Source of the DNA: Legionella cardiaca
GTDB lineage: Bacteria > Pseudomonadota > Gammaproteobacteria > Legionellales > Legionellaceae
Assembly (NCBI RefSeq): GCF_029026145.1
Contig: NZ_CP119078.1
Span: forward strand, 62,001-126,000
Reading direction: 5' to 3'
DNA length: 64,000 bases
Numbering within the stretch: position 1 is the first letter of the stretch; each line of letters starts with the position of its first letter. This document shows, piece by piece, positions 26,031-33,234 of this stretch. The notes beneath the pieces are model-generated. The model saw only the letters and a program-made list of their open reading frames with translations. It was not told where the DNA came from and made no database searches. A program made the position numbers and the translations under genes.

Positions 26031-26255
26031 ATGACGAAGTTAGAAAAGGAAACGGTCGATACGTTAATCAAACCCCAGGTAGATTTTTCTGATGAATTAG
26101 CATTGGAAGGCTCTTCTAACGAATTAAATCAAAACCAGTTTATAGGTGGTGATGAGGTTAATTTATTGGGTGATGGCGTTCCAGGCTATGAAACAACAGG
26201 AGAAACGACCCCTGAGGATGAAATTGCCAATAGTCAGCCTTCTCCTAATGTTTAG
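26031..26255 (+). CDS. Small acidic protein of unknown function
   Basis: The product has 74 residues, is strongly acidic (many Glu and Asp, few Lys) and probably disordered. It has no signal peptide or membrane segment. It reads from MTKLEKETVDTLIKPQVDF to IANSQPSPNV, with a glycine-bearing middle (IGGDEVNLLGDGVPGYE). A TATAAT box precedes it and codon use resembles its neighbours, so it is probably real. It converges with the gene ending at 26260, leaving almost no gap. No family is recognised. Confidence 0.5.
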   Translation: MTKLEKETVDTLIKPQVDFSDELALEGSSNELNQNQFIGGDEVNLLGDGVPGYETTGETTPEDEIANSQPSPNV

Positions 26256-26259
26256 TAAA

Positions 26260-27261
26260 TTAAATGAGAGGTTTTAGTGATTGAACTTCTTCTGCAATTT
26301 CTTTTGTATTAATGTCTCGGATAATGACATGATTCCCTGAGCTTTTAGAAAAACTGGTACTCAAATCATGTACTTCATAAGGAATTTTTTGTAAAGTGAT
26401 TTTCAGATCTTGCAAAAAATCACTTTCATTAGTGCCATGCTTAGTGGTGTATTCTTCCACGGAAACTACCGCATCCACGTGGTGTTCCCCGTCAGTGCGC
26501 AGATGGGCGGACACTTCTGAGCCAATAAGTATTTTAAGTATGCTTGCTGTTGAAGTACAAACTTCCTCACTCTCATAGTTATAGCATTTCCTGCTAATGT
26601 CTTCTTTAATCCGTTGTTCTACATCTGCTGTTTGGGAGACGTCAATAACTGATACCCCTAACGGAAAATATTTCTGGTAACCCTCGTTTTGATAGGCTGT
26701 TACTAATTTTTTATGCACTGCCGTCTCATAGTCAGGATTATGCAGATGAAACCACAAATAGTCTTTGGCATGTTCTTTATCGAAATCAGCAATCATTTGC
26801 TGATAGATGCAATGACCAAAACCTGTCAAGACAATAACACCACCGTCCACTTCATTAGCGGCAGCAAGGGTATTTTTAGCTAGTGTTTCATTTCTTTCCA
26901 GAGAGTTAATTCCGGTTTTTAGTTGACTTTGAACGGATGTATCGATGGCTCTAAATTCCAAGCCACTGTCTTTGAGTTCGAGAAGAAGCTGCTGTTTATA
27001 GCCAACTGTTCGTAATTGCTCGACCAATTTTTCATATTCTGGATGTCTTGAATCCATTGCTGCAATAAGTTTGGTCTGTTGCTGTATTATGGTTCTCTGA
27101 AACTCTATCAGCTTCTCCAAGCTTTGCCCCACTTCAATTTCAAAACAAAAGGTCTTGTAACCTACTTTTTTTAAATAATCCAAGTTCTTTATTAAAAAAT
27201 CAGTGGTTGATCTGTCGGCATGACTTTCGAAAAGAACAAGGGGCGGAAGTTTATATTTCAT
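26260..27261 (-). CDS. Unidentified protein, possibly ChaN/TIKI-like fold
   Basis: The 333-residue protein has no signal peptide. The opening LPPLVLFESHADRSTT, then LDYLKKVGYKTFCFEIEVGQ, the later RNETLAKNTLAAANEV and GGVIVLTGFGHCIYQQM, are spaced like the E-x-H ... R-N-x-x-(M/L)-A ... G-x-x-H motifs of the ChaN/EreA/TIKI group. That group includes heme-binding proteins, esterases and the C2 domain of Pasteurella toxin. The C-terminal 130 residues (from about 200) show no known domain. The gene has neither a partner nor an operon. An effector or toxin role is possible but the assignment is tentative. Confidence 0.4.
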   Translation of the reverse strand: MKYKLPPLVLFESHADRSTTDFLIKNLDYLKKVGYKTFCFEIEVGQSLEKLIEFQRTIIQQQTKLIAAMDSRHPEYEKLVEQLRTVGYKQQLLLELKDSGLEFRAIDTSVQSQLKTGINSLERNETLAKNTLAAANEVDGGVIVLTGFGHCIYQQMIADFDKEHAKDYLWFHLHNPDYETAVHKKLVTAYQNEGYQKYFPLGVSVIDVSQTADVEQRIKEDISRKCYNYESEEVCTSTASILKILIGSEVSAHLRTDGEHHVDAVVSVEEYTTKHGTNESDFLQDLKITLQKIPYEVHDLSTSFSKSSGNHVIIRDINTKEIAEEVQSLKPLI

Positions 27262-27451
27262 TAGAGAAACCTGGATTTTTACTGTTAATAGTTTAATTTT
27301 AAATCTAAAAGATTAATGAATAATTAACGTGAGCATATTTGTTGGTAAAGATATTAATATTTTTTAAAAAAAAGAATAATTAATAATCTATTTGTTCAAG
27401 ATATTTTAAATGTGTTATTATTGTTGCCTGTTTTTATTCGCTTTAAAGAAG

Positions 27452-28435
27452 ATGAAAAAAGTTATCACTATTTTGGGTAGTCTTATTGTCGCAGCAAATG
27501 CTCTTGGTTCCACACCCTTGGTCTTTAGTCCTTATGCAGACATCACGATGAATACTACCTGGGATCCTGAAACCCAAAGCATGGAACCCATGGATTTGGC
27601 AAAAATAGCAGCTGAAAATAGTTTGCAGGCTTATCATTTAGCTTTTATTACTGATAGCGGAAGTTGTCAGCCCGCTTGGGGCGCACAAGTGGATTACAGC
27701 GTGAGTAATCAATGGGCTAAACGATTGACTGATCACTTGGCTCAAAATGGTATTGATGTGGCCGTTTCCTTTGGTGGTGCAAGTGGTACGGATATCTCGT
27801 TTAATTGCAACCAGGAACAACTTCTTGGCATATTTGAACAAGTCATGAAGACCTATCAAGCCAAAACCTTGGATTTTGATATTGAAAACGGCACTGCAGA
27901 TGTACCAAAACTAATGCAGGCACTGCGTGTATTCCAACAAAAAAATCCAAAAATCAAATTGAGTTTTACCTTGCCTGTGATGCCTGAAGGTTTAACGTTT
28001 CAAGGGCAACAGGCTTTACTTGAAGCGAAGAAGGCAGAATTGAACTACCAGGTTAATATTATGGCCATGGACTACGGTCCAGCCTATTCTGATAATATGG
28101 GACGTTATGCGATTACCGCGACCACTGCCTTGCATGATTATTTGCAAACCCTGTATCCTGAAAAAAATGCTGAAGCCCTATGGCAACAAATCATCGTGAC
28201 GCCAATGATTGGTGTGAATGATGTGAATACCGAACAATTTACTCTTGCTAATGCGGATGAGTTAAGACAATTCGCCCAAAGCAAGAAGTTAGGTGGTTTG
28301 GCAATGTGGTCTATTGCACGGGATAAACCCTGTGCTGACAAATGGGCAAGTCCCATTTGCAGTGGGAATAATTTACAAACAAAAGACTATGAGTTCGTCA
28401 AACATTTCCTAAACACCACACCAAAACAATCCTAG
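27452..28435 (+). CDS. Secreted GH18 chitinase-like glycosidase
   Basis: The 327-residue protein has a signal peptide (MKKVITILGSLIVAANALGS) and a TIM-barrel GH18 pattern: the active-site D141-F-D143-I-E145 (TLDFDIENG), with E145 as the acid/base, and the downstream VNIMAMDYGPAYSD. A second barrel feature is VDYSVSNQW and the end GGLAMWSIARDKPC. It would cleave chitin or related GlcNAc polymers outside the cell. The frame extends to 27410, but the ATG at 27452 begins a clean signal peptide with AAAGAAG upstream. A 12-bp inverted repeat follows the gene. Confidence 0.88.
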   Translation: MKKVITILGSLIVAANALGSTPLVFSPYADITMNTTWDPETQSMEPMDLAKIAAENSLQAYHLAFITDSGSCQPAWGAQVDYSVSNQWAKRLTDHLAQNGIDVAVSFGGASGTDISFNCNQEQLLGIFEQVMKTYQAKTLDFDIENGTADVPKLMQALRVFQQKNPKIKLSFTLPVMPEGLTFQGQQALLEAKKAELNYQVNIMAMDYGPAYSDNMGRYAITATTALHDYLQTLYPEKNAEALWQQIIVTPMIGVNDVNTEQFTLANADELRQFAQSKKLGGLAMWSIARDKPCADKWASPICSGNNLQTKDYEFVKHFLNTTPKQS

Positions 28436-28445
28436 GTATTAGCCT

Positions 28446-28482
28446 GATTTATGCCAATAGCTCATTCTTGTTGGCATAAATC
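28446..28482 (+). terminator. Inverted repeat after the GH18 gene
   Basis: GATTTATGCCAA and TTGGCATAAATC form a perfect 12-bp stem with a 13-nt loop. No U tract follows, so termination strength is uncertain. Confidence 0.4.
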
Positions 28483-28562
28483 CTCCTAATTCACTATTCT
28501 CCATAGAGAAACGCTGTAAATCTTGTTATTTCCATTCAGACAAGTTATTATTCGCATCCAAT

Positions 28563-28639
28563 CGGGGCGTAGCGCAGCCTGGTAGCGTACTAGCATGGGG
28601 TGCTAGTGGTCGAAGGTTCAAATCCTTCCGTCCCGACCA
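28563..28639 (+). tRNA. tRNA-Pro (anticodon GGG)
   Basis: A 77-nt cloverleaf is seen with the encoded CCA tail. The acceptor CGGGGCG pairs with CGTCCCG (one G-U). The D arm contains AGCGCAGCCTGGTAGCGT, and the anticodon stem CTAGC/GCTAG carries the loop ATGGGGT, giving anticodon GGG. The T arm has the GGTTCAAAT loop. It resembles the E. coli tRNA-Pro(GGG) sequence. It reads CCC and CCT proline codons. An adjacent frameshifted gene and palindromic repeats are common around tRNA genes. Confidence 0.97.
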
Positions 28640-28781
28640 ATCAAATCAATAGTTATGAAAATTTTTTAAATCCCTCATAAAAGGTTGGTACCCAAGTTAC
28701 CAATACAAATAGCTCTACCAGTCAGTGAAAACGAATGACTATTAATCACAAGAGTGTAAATGTTAGCTGATCCAATTATCT

Positions 28782-28990
28782 GTGGAAAAATACAGGCATT
28801 ATAAAAAGAAAAATTATATGAAGTCATTGCCCAAGCTCGTCATAGTGAAACAGATGAAGAGTTGATAGTGTATAGGGCACTTTATCATTTTGATCAATTT
28901 GGGGATAACCAGCTTTGGGTTCGACCTATGAAAATGTTTTTTGAGGCTGTCACTCATCATGGAAAAATAGTTCCTCGATTTCACGAATAG
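28782..28990 (+). pseudogene. DUF1653 family gene with a frameshift
   Basis: From a GTG at 28782 the reading starts VEKYRHYKK, the expected beginning of DUF1653 proteins (YRHYKG). The frame then must shift within the A run near 28804-28813 to continue YEVIAQARHSETDEELIVYR, LYHFDQFG, LWVRPMKMFFEAV and VPRFHE to the TAG at 28990. The family is about 70 residues and normally reads in one frame, so one base is missing here. It could also be a sequencing error in a homopolymer. Function of DUF1653 is unknown. The gene sits between tRNA-Pro and a palindromic repeat. Confidence 0.7.
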
Positions 28991-28993
28991 AAT

Positions 28994-29139
28994 AGCAAGC
29001 GTAGGCGGGGCTGAAAAGCCCAGAAATGATTTGATGAATGGATGCTTGAATTAATATTTTGTTTTCGAGTTAATCATCAATTTGCTAGGTAATGCTCAAG
29101 ATTGGTCGCTGGGCTTTTATAGCCCAGCCTACGCTTGCT
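28994..29139. repeat. REP-like bipartite element, GTAG/CTAC type, second family
   Basis: The element is bounded by AGCAAGCGTAGGC on the left and GCCTACGCTTGCT on the right, each followed inward by a short palindrome (GGGGCTGAAAAGCCC; CTGGGCTTTTATAGCCCAG). The two ends are inverted relative to each other over about 146 bp, as in a BIME. The palindrome core matches the element at 30384. The 260 bp from here to 29400 hold no recognisable gene. Confidence 0.75.
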
Positions 29140-29399
29140 AATAGAACACAGTTAATCTTTGTTGATAAAATTAAATACCTCGACTTTTTGGGACTGGTTT
29201 TTATAAAAATAATTAAAAGTGGGGCTGACAAAACCGACAGATGTTATTGTGTCAGTCCTGTTTAGTACCATATTTAAAGAATACTGCCTTTTGAGGAAGT
29301 TGATACTTTTGAGCAGCAAACATATTTATAATTTATTGATATTGTGTAAGAAAATATATATTGATAAATTAGAAAAATCACCGCGAAAATAGGATAAAC

Positions 29400-30266
29400 A
29401 TGTTCCTTAATTGCAATCAGCAATCAGCAATCAACCCAATTCTAGCTCTTTTTTTATCGTTAAGCTGTAATATAACTGCGTTTGCACTTCCAGCAAATTG
29501 TCATTCTCTCGAAAATAATATAATTTCTTCTCCAGGGTGCTATTACCTAAATGAAAACATCAAAGGATCGATCGCCATTAATTCAGATTCCGTTGTTCTT
29601 GATTTAAATGAAAAAAAATTAAGCGATCCAAATCCAGGCTCTCAAAATATCGGGATTGGATTAAGTAACCATAGTAATATAACTGTCAAAAATGGGTATT
29701 TAGATGGCTTTTGGTTTGCTATTTCCGGATCTGGCGGAAGGAATTTAAATGTCTTAAATATTAGTTTTACTAATACCAAATATATTGCGGTCAATCTTTC
29801 GGGAGCAAAAATAAATGTAAGTAGGAATTTTATTGGCAATATGGATTTTTATCAGCCGAAAGACAAGGTTAATTATTATCTGGTTGGTCTGAATATTCGT
29901 GATACTTCTGGCTGTAGAATTTTAAATAATGTGATATCAGCGCCCAGCTTGCCAACAAAAGAGCTTGAATATCGCCTCGAGTACGTTGGCCTAATTTTAT
30001 TAAGCGAATCACAAAATTGCCGAATACAAAACAATATTTTTTCTAACTTTCAATCCCCTTTATTTAAATCCATTGCAGTCTGGTTGGCCTCTGGAACATC
30101 AAACAACTTTTTAGGCGATAATTTAATTTTAAATTATCTTTATGGAATAACAGGTAGACTAGACAGTTATTCAGAGAATAACAACCTACCCATCAACGTA
30201 GAAAAACCAAAATTAAACAAAGCATTAGAAACCCCGTCATATTTAAATCATGAGGGGGCTCTTTAG
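29400..30266 (+). CDS. Secreted parallel beta-helix protein
   Basis: The 288-residue product has a signal peptide (about 1-30, ending FALPA). The rest is a right-handed parallel beta-helix of the pectate-lyase/NosD type, with repeated rungs such as SNITVKNGYLDGF, INVSRNFIGNM, CRILNNVISAP and CRIQNNIFSNF carrying Asn ladders. No catalytic residues for polysaccharide lyases can be picked out. It opens with MFLNCNQQSAIN; codon use is very AT-rich compared with the housekeeping genes, suggesting acquisition. Palindromic repeats lie on both sides. Confidence 0.65.
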   Translation: MFLNCNQQSAINPILALFLSLSCNITAFALPANCHSLENNIISSPGCYYLNENIKGSIAINSDSVVLDLNEKKLSDPNPGSQNIGIGLSNHSNITVKNGYLDGFWFAISGSGGRNLNVLNISFTNTKYIAVNLSGAKINVSRNFIGNMDFYQPKDKVNYYLVGLNIRDTSGCRILNNVISAPSLPTKELEYRLEYVGLILLSESQNCRIQNNIFSNFQSPLFKSIAVWLASGTSNNFLGDNLILNYLYGITGRLDSYSENNNLPINVEKPKLNKALETPSYLNHEGAL

Positions 30267-30356
30267 ACTTCAAGGATTGTTGTAAAGCAATCCATCGGTA
30301 AGTAACTTTAGGATGGCCAAGTGTATCCGCTGCGCTCACTGTTTTTGCTATGATAT

Positions 30357-30382
30357 ATCAATAATCAATAATCAATAATCAA
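30357..30382. repeat. Short tandem repeat of AATCAAT
   Basis: The heptamer AATCAAT (as ATCAATA in phase) occurs nearly four times in a row, ending directly at the start of the palindrome at 30384. Confidence 0.6.
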
Positions 30383-30383
30383 C

Positions 30384-30419
30384 AAGCGTAGGCTGGGCTT
30401 TATAGCCCAGCCTACGCTT
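30384..30419. repeat. Single REP-like palindrome, second family
   Basis: AAGCGTAGGCTGGGCT and AGCCCAGCCTACGCTT pair perfectly over 16 bp around a TTAT loop. The GTAG followed by an imperfectly G-rich stem is the classic REP form. The core matches the element at 28994. It lies in the 275-bp gap 30267-30542, which holds no gene. Confidence 0.75.
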
Positions 30420-30542
30420 TGCTGACATCCAGAATGAATCTGGCAAACTGGCTGTCTCTGGGCAATCAGCGACGCATGCTAATCTTGGATTCTTACTCTG
30501 AAGTCTTTAAACTCTTCAATTCTTAAAGTCATAGGAATTCAA

Positions 30543-30731
30543 ATGCGTTTATTTTTAGCTATATTCTTACCGTTTTTTGTTTTTTTCACTATTGGCCGTC
30601 CAATCGCTGGGATTGTTTGTTTGATACTACAAATAACCCTGATTGGTTGGATTCCTGCTGCTTTATGGGCGGTGTATTCCCTTTCGCAATATAATACAGA
30701 CAAGAAAATACGGGAACACAAACGCCGATAA
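30543..30731 (+). CDS. Pmp3/YqaE-family small membrane protein
   Basis: The 62-residue product has two transmembrane helices (about 2-30 and 33-52). It shows the Pmp3 pattern: LAIFLPFFVFF, G-R-P in the first loop, ILQITLIGWIPAALWAVYSL, then a charged tail. The family is upregulated by stress and affects membrane potential in yeast and plants; bacterial roles are less clear. An AGGAA ribosome site lies 5-6 nt before the ATG. A LuxR-type regulator begins 26 bases downstream, so the two may be transcribed together. Confidence 0.85.
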   Translation: MRLFLAIFLPFFVFFTIGRPIAGIVCLILQITLIGWIPAALWAVYSLSQYNTDKKIREHKRR

Positions 30732-30756
30732 GTAGGGGGAGTTAAAGAAGCCCATT

Positions 30757-31521
30757 ATGCCTATTAAAATAGATTCCGAGCATCCTATTTTTACTCTTAA
30801 AGACAAAGTACAAGAGGCAAGTTCTTTCTTGCTTGAAACCTTTGGGTTTAATTATTTTCAATATCTTCGTTGTTATGCTGACGGTTCAATCAACTGCTTA
30901 ACGAATAATCCAGGTTTGTTTGAGCATACGAAAGACTATGATGATCAACCGATTGTCTTTTCTTCTTTTGAGGATGAGCATGAATCGATACCTTTCTATT
31001 GGTTTCTGTGGGATGAAGCACTTCCTCCAACTGCACCTTTACAACTGGCGAGAGAAAAATTTAATTTTCATAATGGTTTAACACTGGTGCGGCGTACTAA
31101 AAATTACTATGACATGATTGCCGTCACGTTGCCCTATGAACATCCTAATCCTGGTTCGTTTTATTTGAATAAAATAAAGATCATAGAGCAGTTTATTTAT
31201 GACTTTGATAGGAAAAACAAAGATTTATTGCACATTATGGACAAGAGCGCTATTGCACTACCTAAAGCCTACAGAGATGTGAATTACCAAGACATGTGCT
31301 TAAGTCAGGGAAAAATTAAAGTCAGGGGTAAAACAGGAATGACTTATCTGACTACGCAAGAATTGGCTTGTCTTAAATTTTTTCTGCAAGGGTTTTCCTA
31401 TAAGCAAATTGCAGGCATGCTAGAAATTTCTCCACGAACCGTAGAAACTTATCTTATCCGAGTGAAGCAGCGTACGGGTTATGCATCCTTTTTTGAACTT
31501 GAACGAATGATACATTGGTGA
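30757..31521 (+). CDS. LuxR-type transcriptional regulator
   Basis: The 254-residue protein ends in a LuxR/FixJ helix-turn-helix (about 197-250): LTTQELACLKFFLQGFSYKQ, then IAGMLEISPRTVETYLIRVK. The N-terminal ~180 residues are unusual, rich in aromatic residues, and may be a PAS/GAF-like sensor. It lacks the phospho-acceptor receiver domain, so it is not a typical two-component regulator. Legionella encodes several such stand-alone LuxR proteins (the LpnR group), which control replicative/transmissive phase genes; whether this is one cannot be said from sequence. Confidence 0.82.
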   Translation: MPIKIDSEHPIFTLKDKVQEASSFLLETFGFNYFQYLRCYADGSINCLTNNPGLFEHTKDYDDQPIVFSSFEDEHESIPFYWFLWDEALPPTAPLQLAREKFNFHNGLTLVRRTKNYYDMIAVTLPYEHPNPGSFYLNKIKIIEQFIYDFDRKNKDLLHIMDKSAIALPKAYRDVNYQDMCLSQGKIKVRGKTGMTYLTTQELACLKFFLQGFSYKQIAGMLEISPRTVETYLIRVKQRTGYASFFELERMIHW

Positions 31522-31598
31522 TTGTCCGTATCCATCCCGGACAGATTTTCCTGCTGAAATTTTTCATACTCCATCAACTTTATTGATGTGGAGAGCCC

Positions 31599-32024
31599 AT
31601 GATGAAACTTCCTGAAAGACCTACTGAACAACTGTTAAAACAATTTTGCGAAGGTTATAAAAAACGTGATTTGCCTTTGTTATTAAGCCTATTTACCAGA
31701 AATTCAAACATGTGGGGTTCTGGACTTGATGAGTACCGTGAAGGGTTAAAAGAAATTGAAATGCAATTACTCAGAGATTGGAGTCAGTCAGAACAGGGTG
31801 AAATTGAAATTATAAAATTTATTTCTCCTTCGCAAGATGCCCGTTGGACTGCCGCAATTTGCAATGCTTATGTAACAATTAATGGTACCCAACATACCTT
31901 TGAACATTTACGAGGTACGCTTATTGCTGAAAAAGAAGATGGAATTTGGAAAATTGCGCATATGCACTGCTCTTTTCCAGATTATCGCAACGCAGAAAAT
32001 GGTTCTTTTCCGGTAAATGATTAA
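31599..32024 (+). CDS. SnoaL-like (NTF2 fold) protein
   Basis: The 141-residue product has the NTF2/SnoaL pattern: an N-terminal helix (EQLLKQFCEGYKKRDLPLLL), SLFTRNSNMWGSG and a series of beta strands ending DGIWKIAHMHCSFPD. Family members are small ligand-binding proteins or isomerases and often serve as stress-associated or regulatory domains. The start MMKLPERP has a GGAGAG ribosome site. It stops seven bases before the first REP unit, which may also act as its terminator. Function unknown. Confidence 0.75.
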   Translation: MMKLPERPTEQLLKQFCEGYKKRDLPLLLSLFTRNSNMWGSGLDEYREGLKEIEMQLLRDWSQSEQGEIEIIKFISPSQDARWTAAICNAYVTINGTQHTFEHLRGTLIAEKEDGIWKIAHMHCSFPDYRNAENGSFPVND

Positions 32025-32029
32025 CAAGC

Positions 32030-32107
32030 CTAGGTTGGGCTGTTTAAGCCCAACAAAGTCTAGCCGGGTTGTTTGAAGGCCCTGTTGGGCTTTTCAGCCC
32101 AACCTAC
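32030..32107. repeat. REP/BIME unit A (RAYT-associated)
   Basis: A forward REP (TAGGTTGGGCTGTTTAAGCC...) is followed after a ~28-nt spacer by an inverted REP (TGTTGGGCTTTTCAGCCCAA CCTAC). The leading tetranucleotide is degenerate (CTAG for GTAG). The two halves are of opposite orientation, as in BIME elements. Confidence 0.85.
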
Positions 32108-32144
32108 ACGGTTTTATTTATTGGTGCAGGTTGTTTTAGCAAAT

Positions 32145-32220
32145 GTAGGTTGGGCTGTTTAAGCCCAACAAATTACAGCCGGATTGTTTGAAGGCGTGTT
32201 GGGCTTTCAGCCCAACCTAC
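32145..32220. repeat. REP/BIME unit B (RAYT-associated)
   Basis: It has the same layout as unit A, with an intact GTAG before GTTGGGCT, an AGCCCAAC partner, then the inverted arm with a one-base shorter loop (CTTTCAG). It starts 114 bp after the start of unit A and ends 25 bases before the transposase stop codon. Confidence 0.88.
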
Positions 32221-32245
32221 TGTTGATACTGGTTGTTTTATAAAT

Positions 32246-32773
32246 TTATTCACCATATCCAGATTGGATACATTTATCATTATAAGCCCATTTTTTGGGT
32301 AAAATAGCTTGTTTAATAAATCGATGGATACTTGAATAAGGCCAATCGGATGGATTGTTAACATAACCATGTTTTACCGGGTTGTAATGAATATAATTGA
32401 TGTGGTGCTCATAATCTTCTGTATCACGGATAAGATGCTCCCAATATCTTCGCTGCCAAATACCACGCTCGCGTTTTTTTTGTCTTGATAAGGATATATA
32501 TTCATTGGCAATGATTTGCCTGGAAAAATTTGACTTTATTAAACTGAGCCGCATGGAATAATTTCCATCGTTTTCTGGTAAGGTCATAATCATATGCCAA
32601 TGGTTAGGCATGATAACAATCGCATCAATATAAAAAGGGTGTTTCTGTTGAACTTTTTTAAAAGCAAATTTCAAAAAATGAATTTGTTGAATAAGTAAAT
32701 CAGATTCTTTATTTAACAGATTTAAAGTAAAAAAATAGGTGGCTCCTAGTGCGAAGGTTCTTCTGTATTGCAT
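32246..32773 (-). CDS. REP-associated tyrosine transposase (RAYT, Y1 HUH family)
   Basis: The 175-residue protein belongs to the Y1 HUH transposases of the REP-associated group (TnpA-REP). It has the HUH motif in MPNHWHM (H58-W-H60), the RAYT signature GIWQRRYWEHLIRD (104-117), and YIHYNPVKHGYV (127-138), whose tyrosines are near the catalytic position. The C-terminus WPYSSIHRF is also typical. REP units on both sides of the gene begin with GTAG, the tetranucleotide that RAYTs recognise. It is intact and thus may mobilise the REPs as ssDNA. The start at MQYRRTF fits other RAYTs. Confidence 0.93.
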   Translation of the reverse strand: MQYRRTFALGATYFFTLNLLNKESDLLIQQIHFLKFAFKKVQQKHPFYIDAIVIMPNHWHMIMTLPENDGNYSMRLSLIKSNFSRQIIANEYISLSRQKKRERGIWQRRYWEHLIRDTEDYEHHINYIHYNPVKHGYVNNPSDWPYSSIHRFIKQAILPKKWAYNDKCIQSGYGE

Positions 32774-32840
32774 AAAATGGACTTTTGGATCTTCCTAAGA
32801 TCTTTTATATAGAGTTTTTGAGCTGGATACAAGAGGACGT

Positions 32841-32916
32841 GTAGGTTGAGCAGTTTAAGCTAGCAAATTCTAGCCGGGTCGTTTGTGGGCGTGTTGGGCT
32901 TTTCAGCCCAACCTAC
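32841..32916. repeat. REP/BIME unit C (RAYT-associated)
   Basis: The forward arm is degraded (GTAGGTTGAGCAGTTTAAGC) while the inverted arm is perfect (GTGTTGGGCTTTTCAGCCCA followed by ACCTAC). It lies 67 bp upstream of the transposase start codon and begins a tandem series with units D and E. Confidence 0.85.
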
Positions 32917-32952
32917 ACAATTTTATTTGTTGGTACAGGTTATTTAGCAAGT

Positions 32953-33027
32953 GTAGGTTGGGCTGTTTAAGCCCGACAATTCCAGTCCCATGTTTTTAAG
33001 GGTGTTGGGCTTTTCAGCCCAACCTAC
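32953..33027. repeat. REP/BIME unit D (RAYT-associated)
   Basis: It is nearly identical to unit E in both arms, with one change (AAGCCCGACA). It begins 112 bp after unit C; the spacer (ATTTTATTTGTTGGTAC...) is shared with the spacer that follows unit C. Confidence 0.88.
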
Positions 33028-33063
33028 ACAATTTTATTTGTTGGTACAAGTTATTTAGCAAGT

Positions 33064-33140
33064 GTAGGTTGGGCTGTTTAAGCCCAACAAATTCTAGTCA
33101 GATGTTTTGAAGGTGTGTTGGGCTTTTCAGTCCAACCTAC
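33064..33140. repeat. REP/BIME unit E (RAYT-associated)
   Basis: The forward arm is intact and the inverted arm has one substitution (CAGTCCAACCTAC). It begins 111 bp after unit D, so C, D and E form a tandem repeat of about 111 bp including the spacer. The next 95 bp hold no repeat and lead to the MFS gene. Confidence 0.88.
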
Positions 33141-33234
33141 CTATTTCGTGTATTTTTTTTATTAATTCTCTAAATCGGTTATTATTAACAGTTATTGACA
33201 CCTTTGCTAAATAGTTAAAACAGGATCATTCTAA

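Noticed and set aside
28761..28805. ATG-started frame ahead of the DUF1653 remnant
   Set aside because: It stops after 14 codons; the GTG frame gives the DUF1653 N-terminus.
32030..33140. Regular repeats reminiscent of a CRISPR array
   Set aside because: The period is about 111 bp, each unit has two inverted palindromes, spacers are conserved, and there are no cas genes; a RAYT/REP locus explains it.
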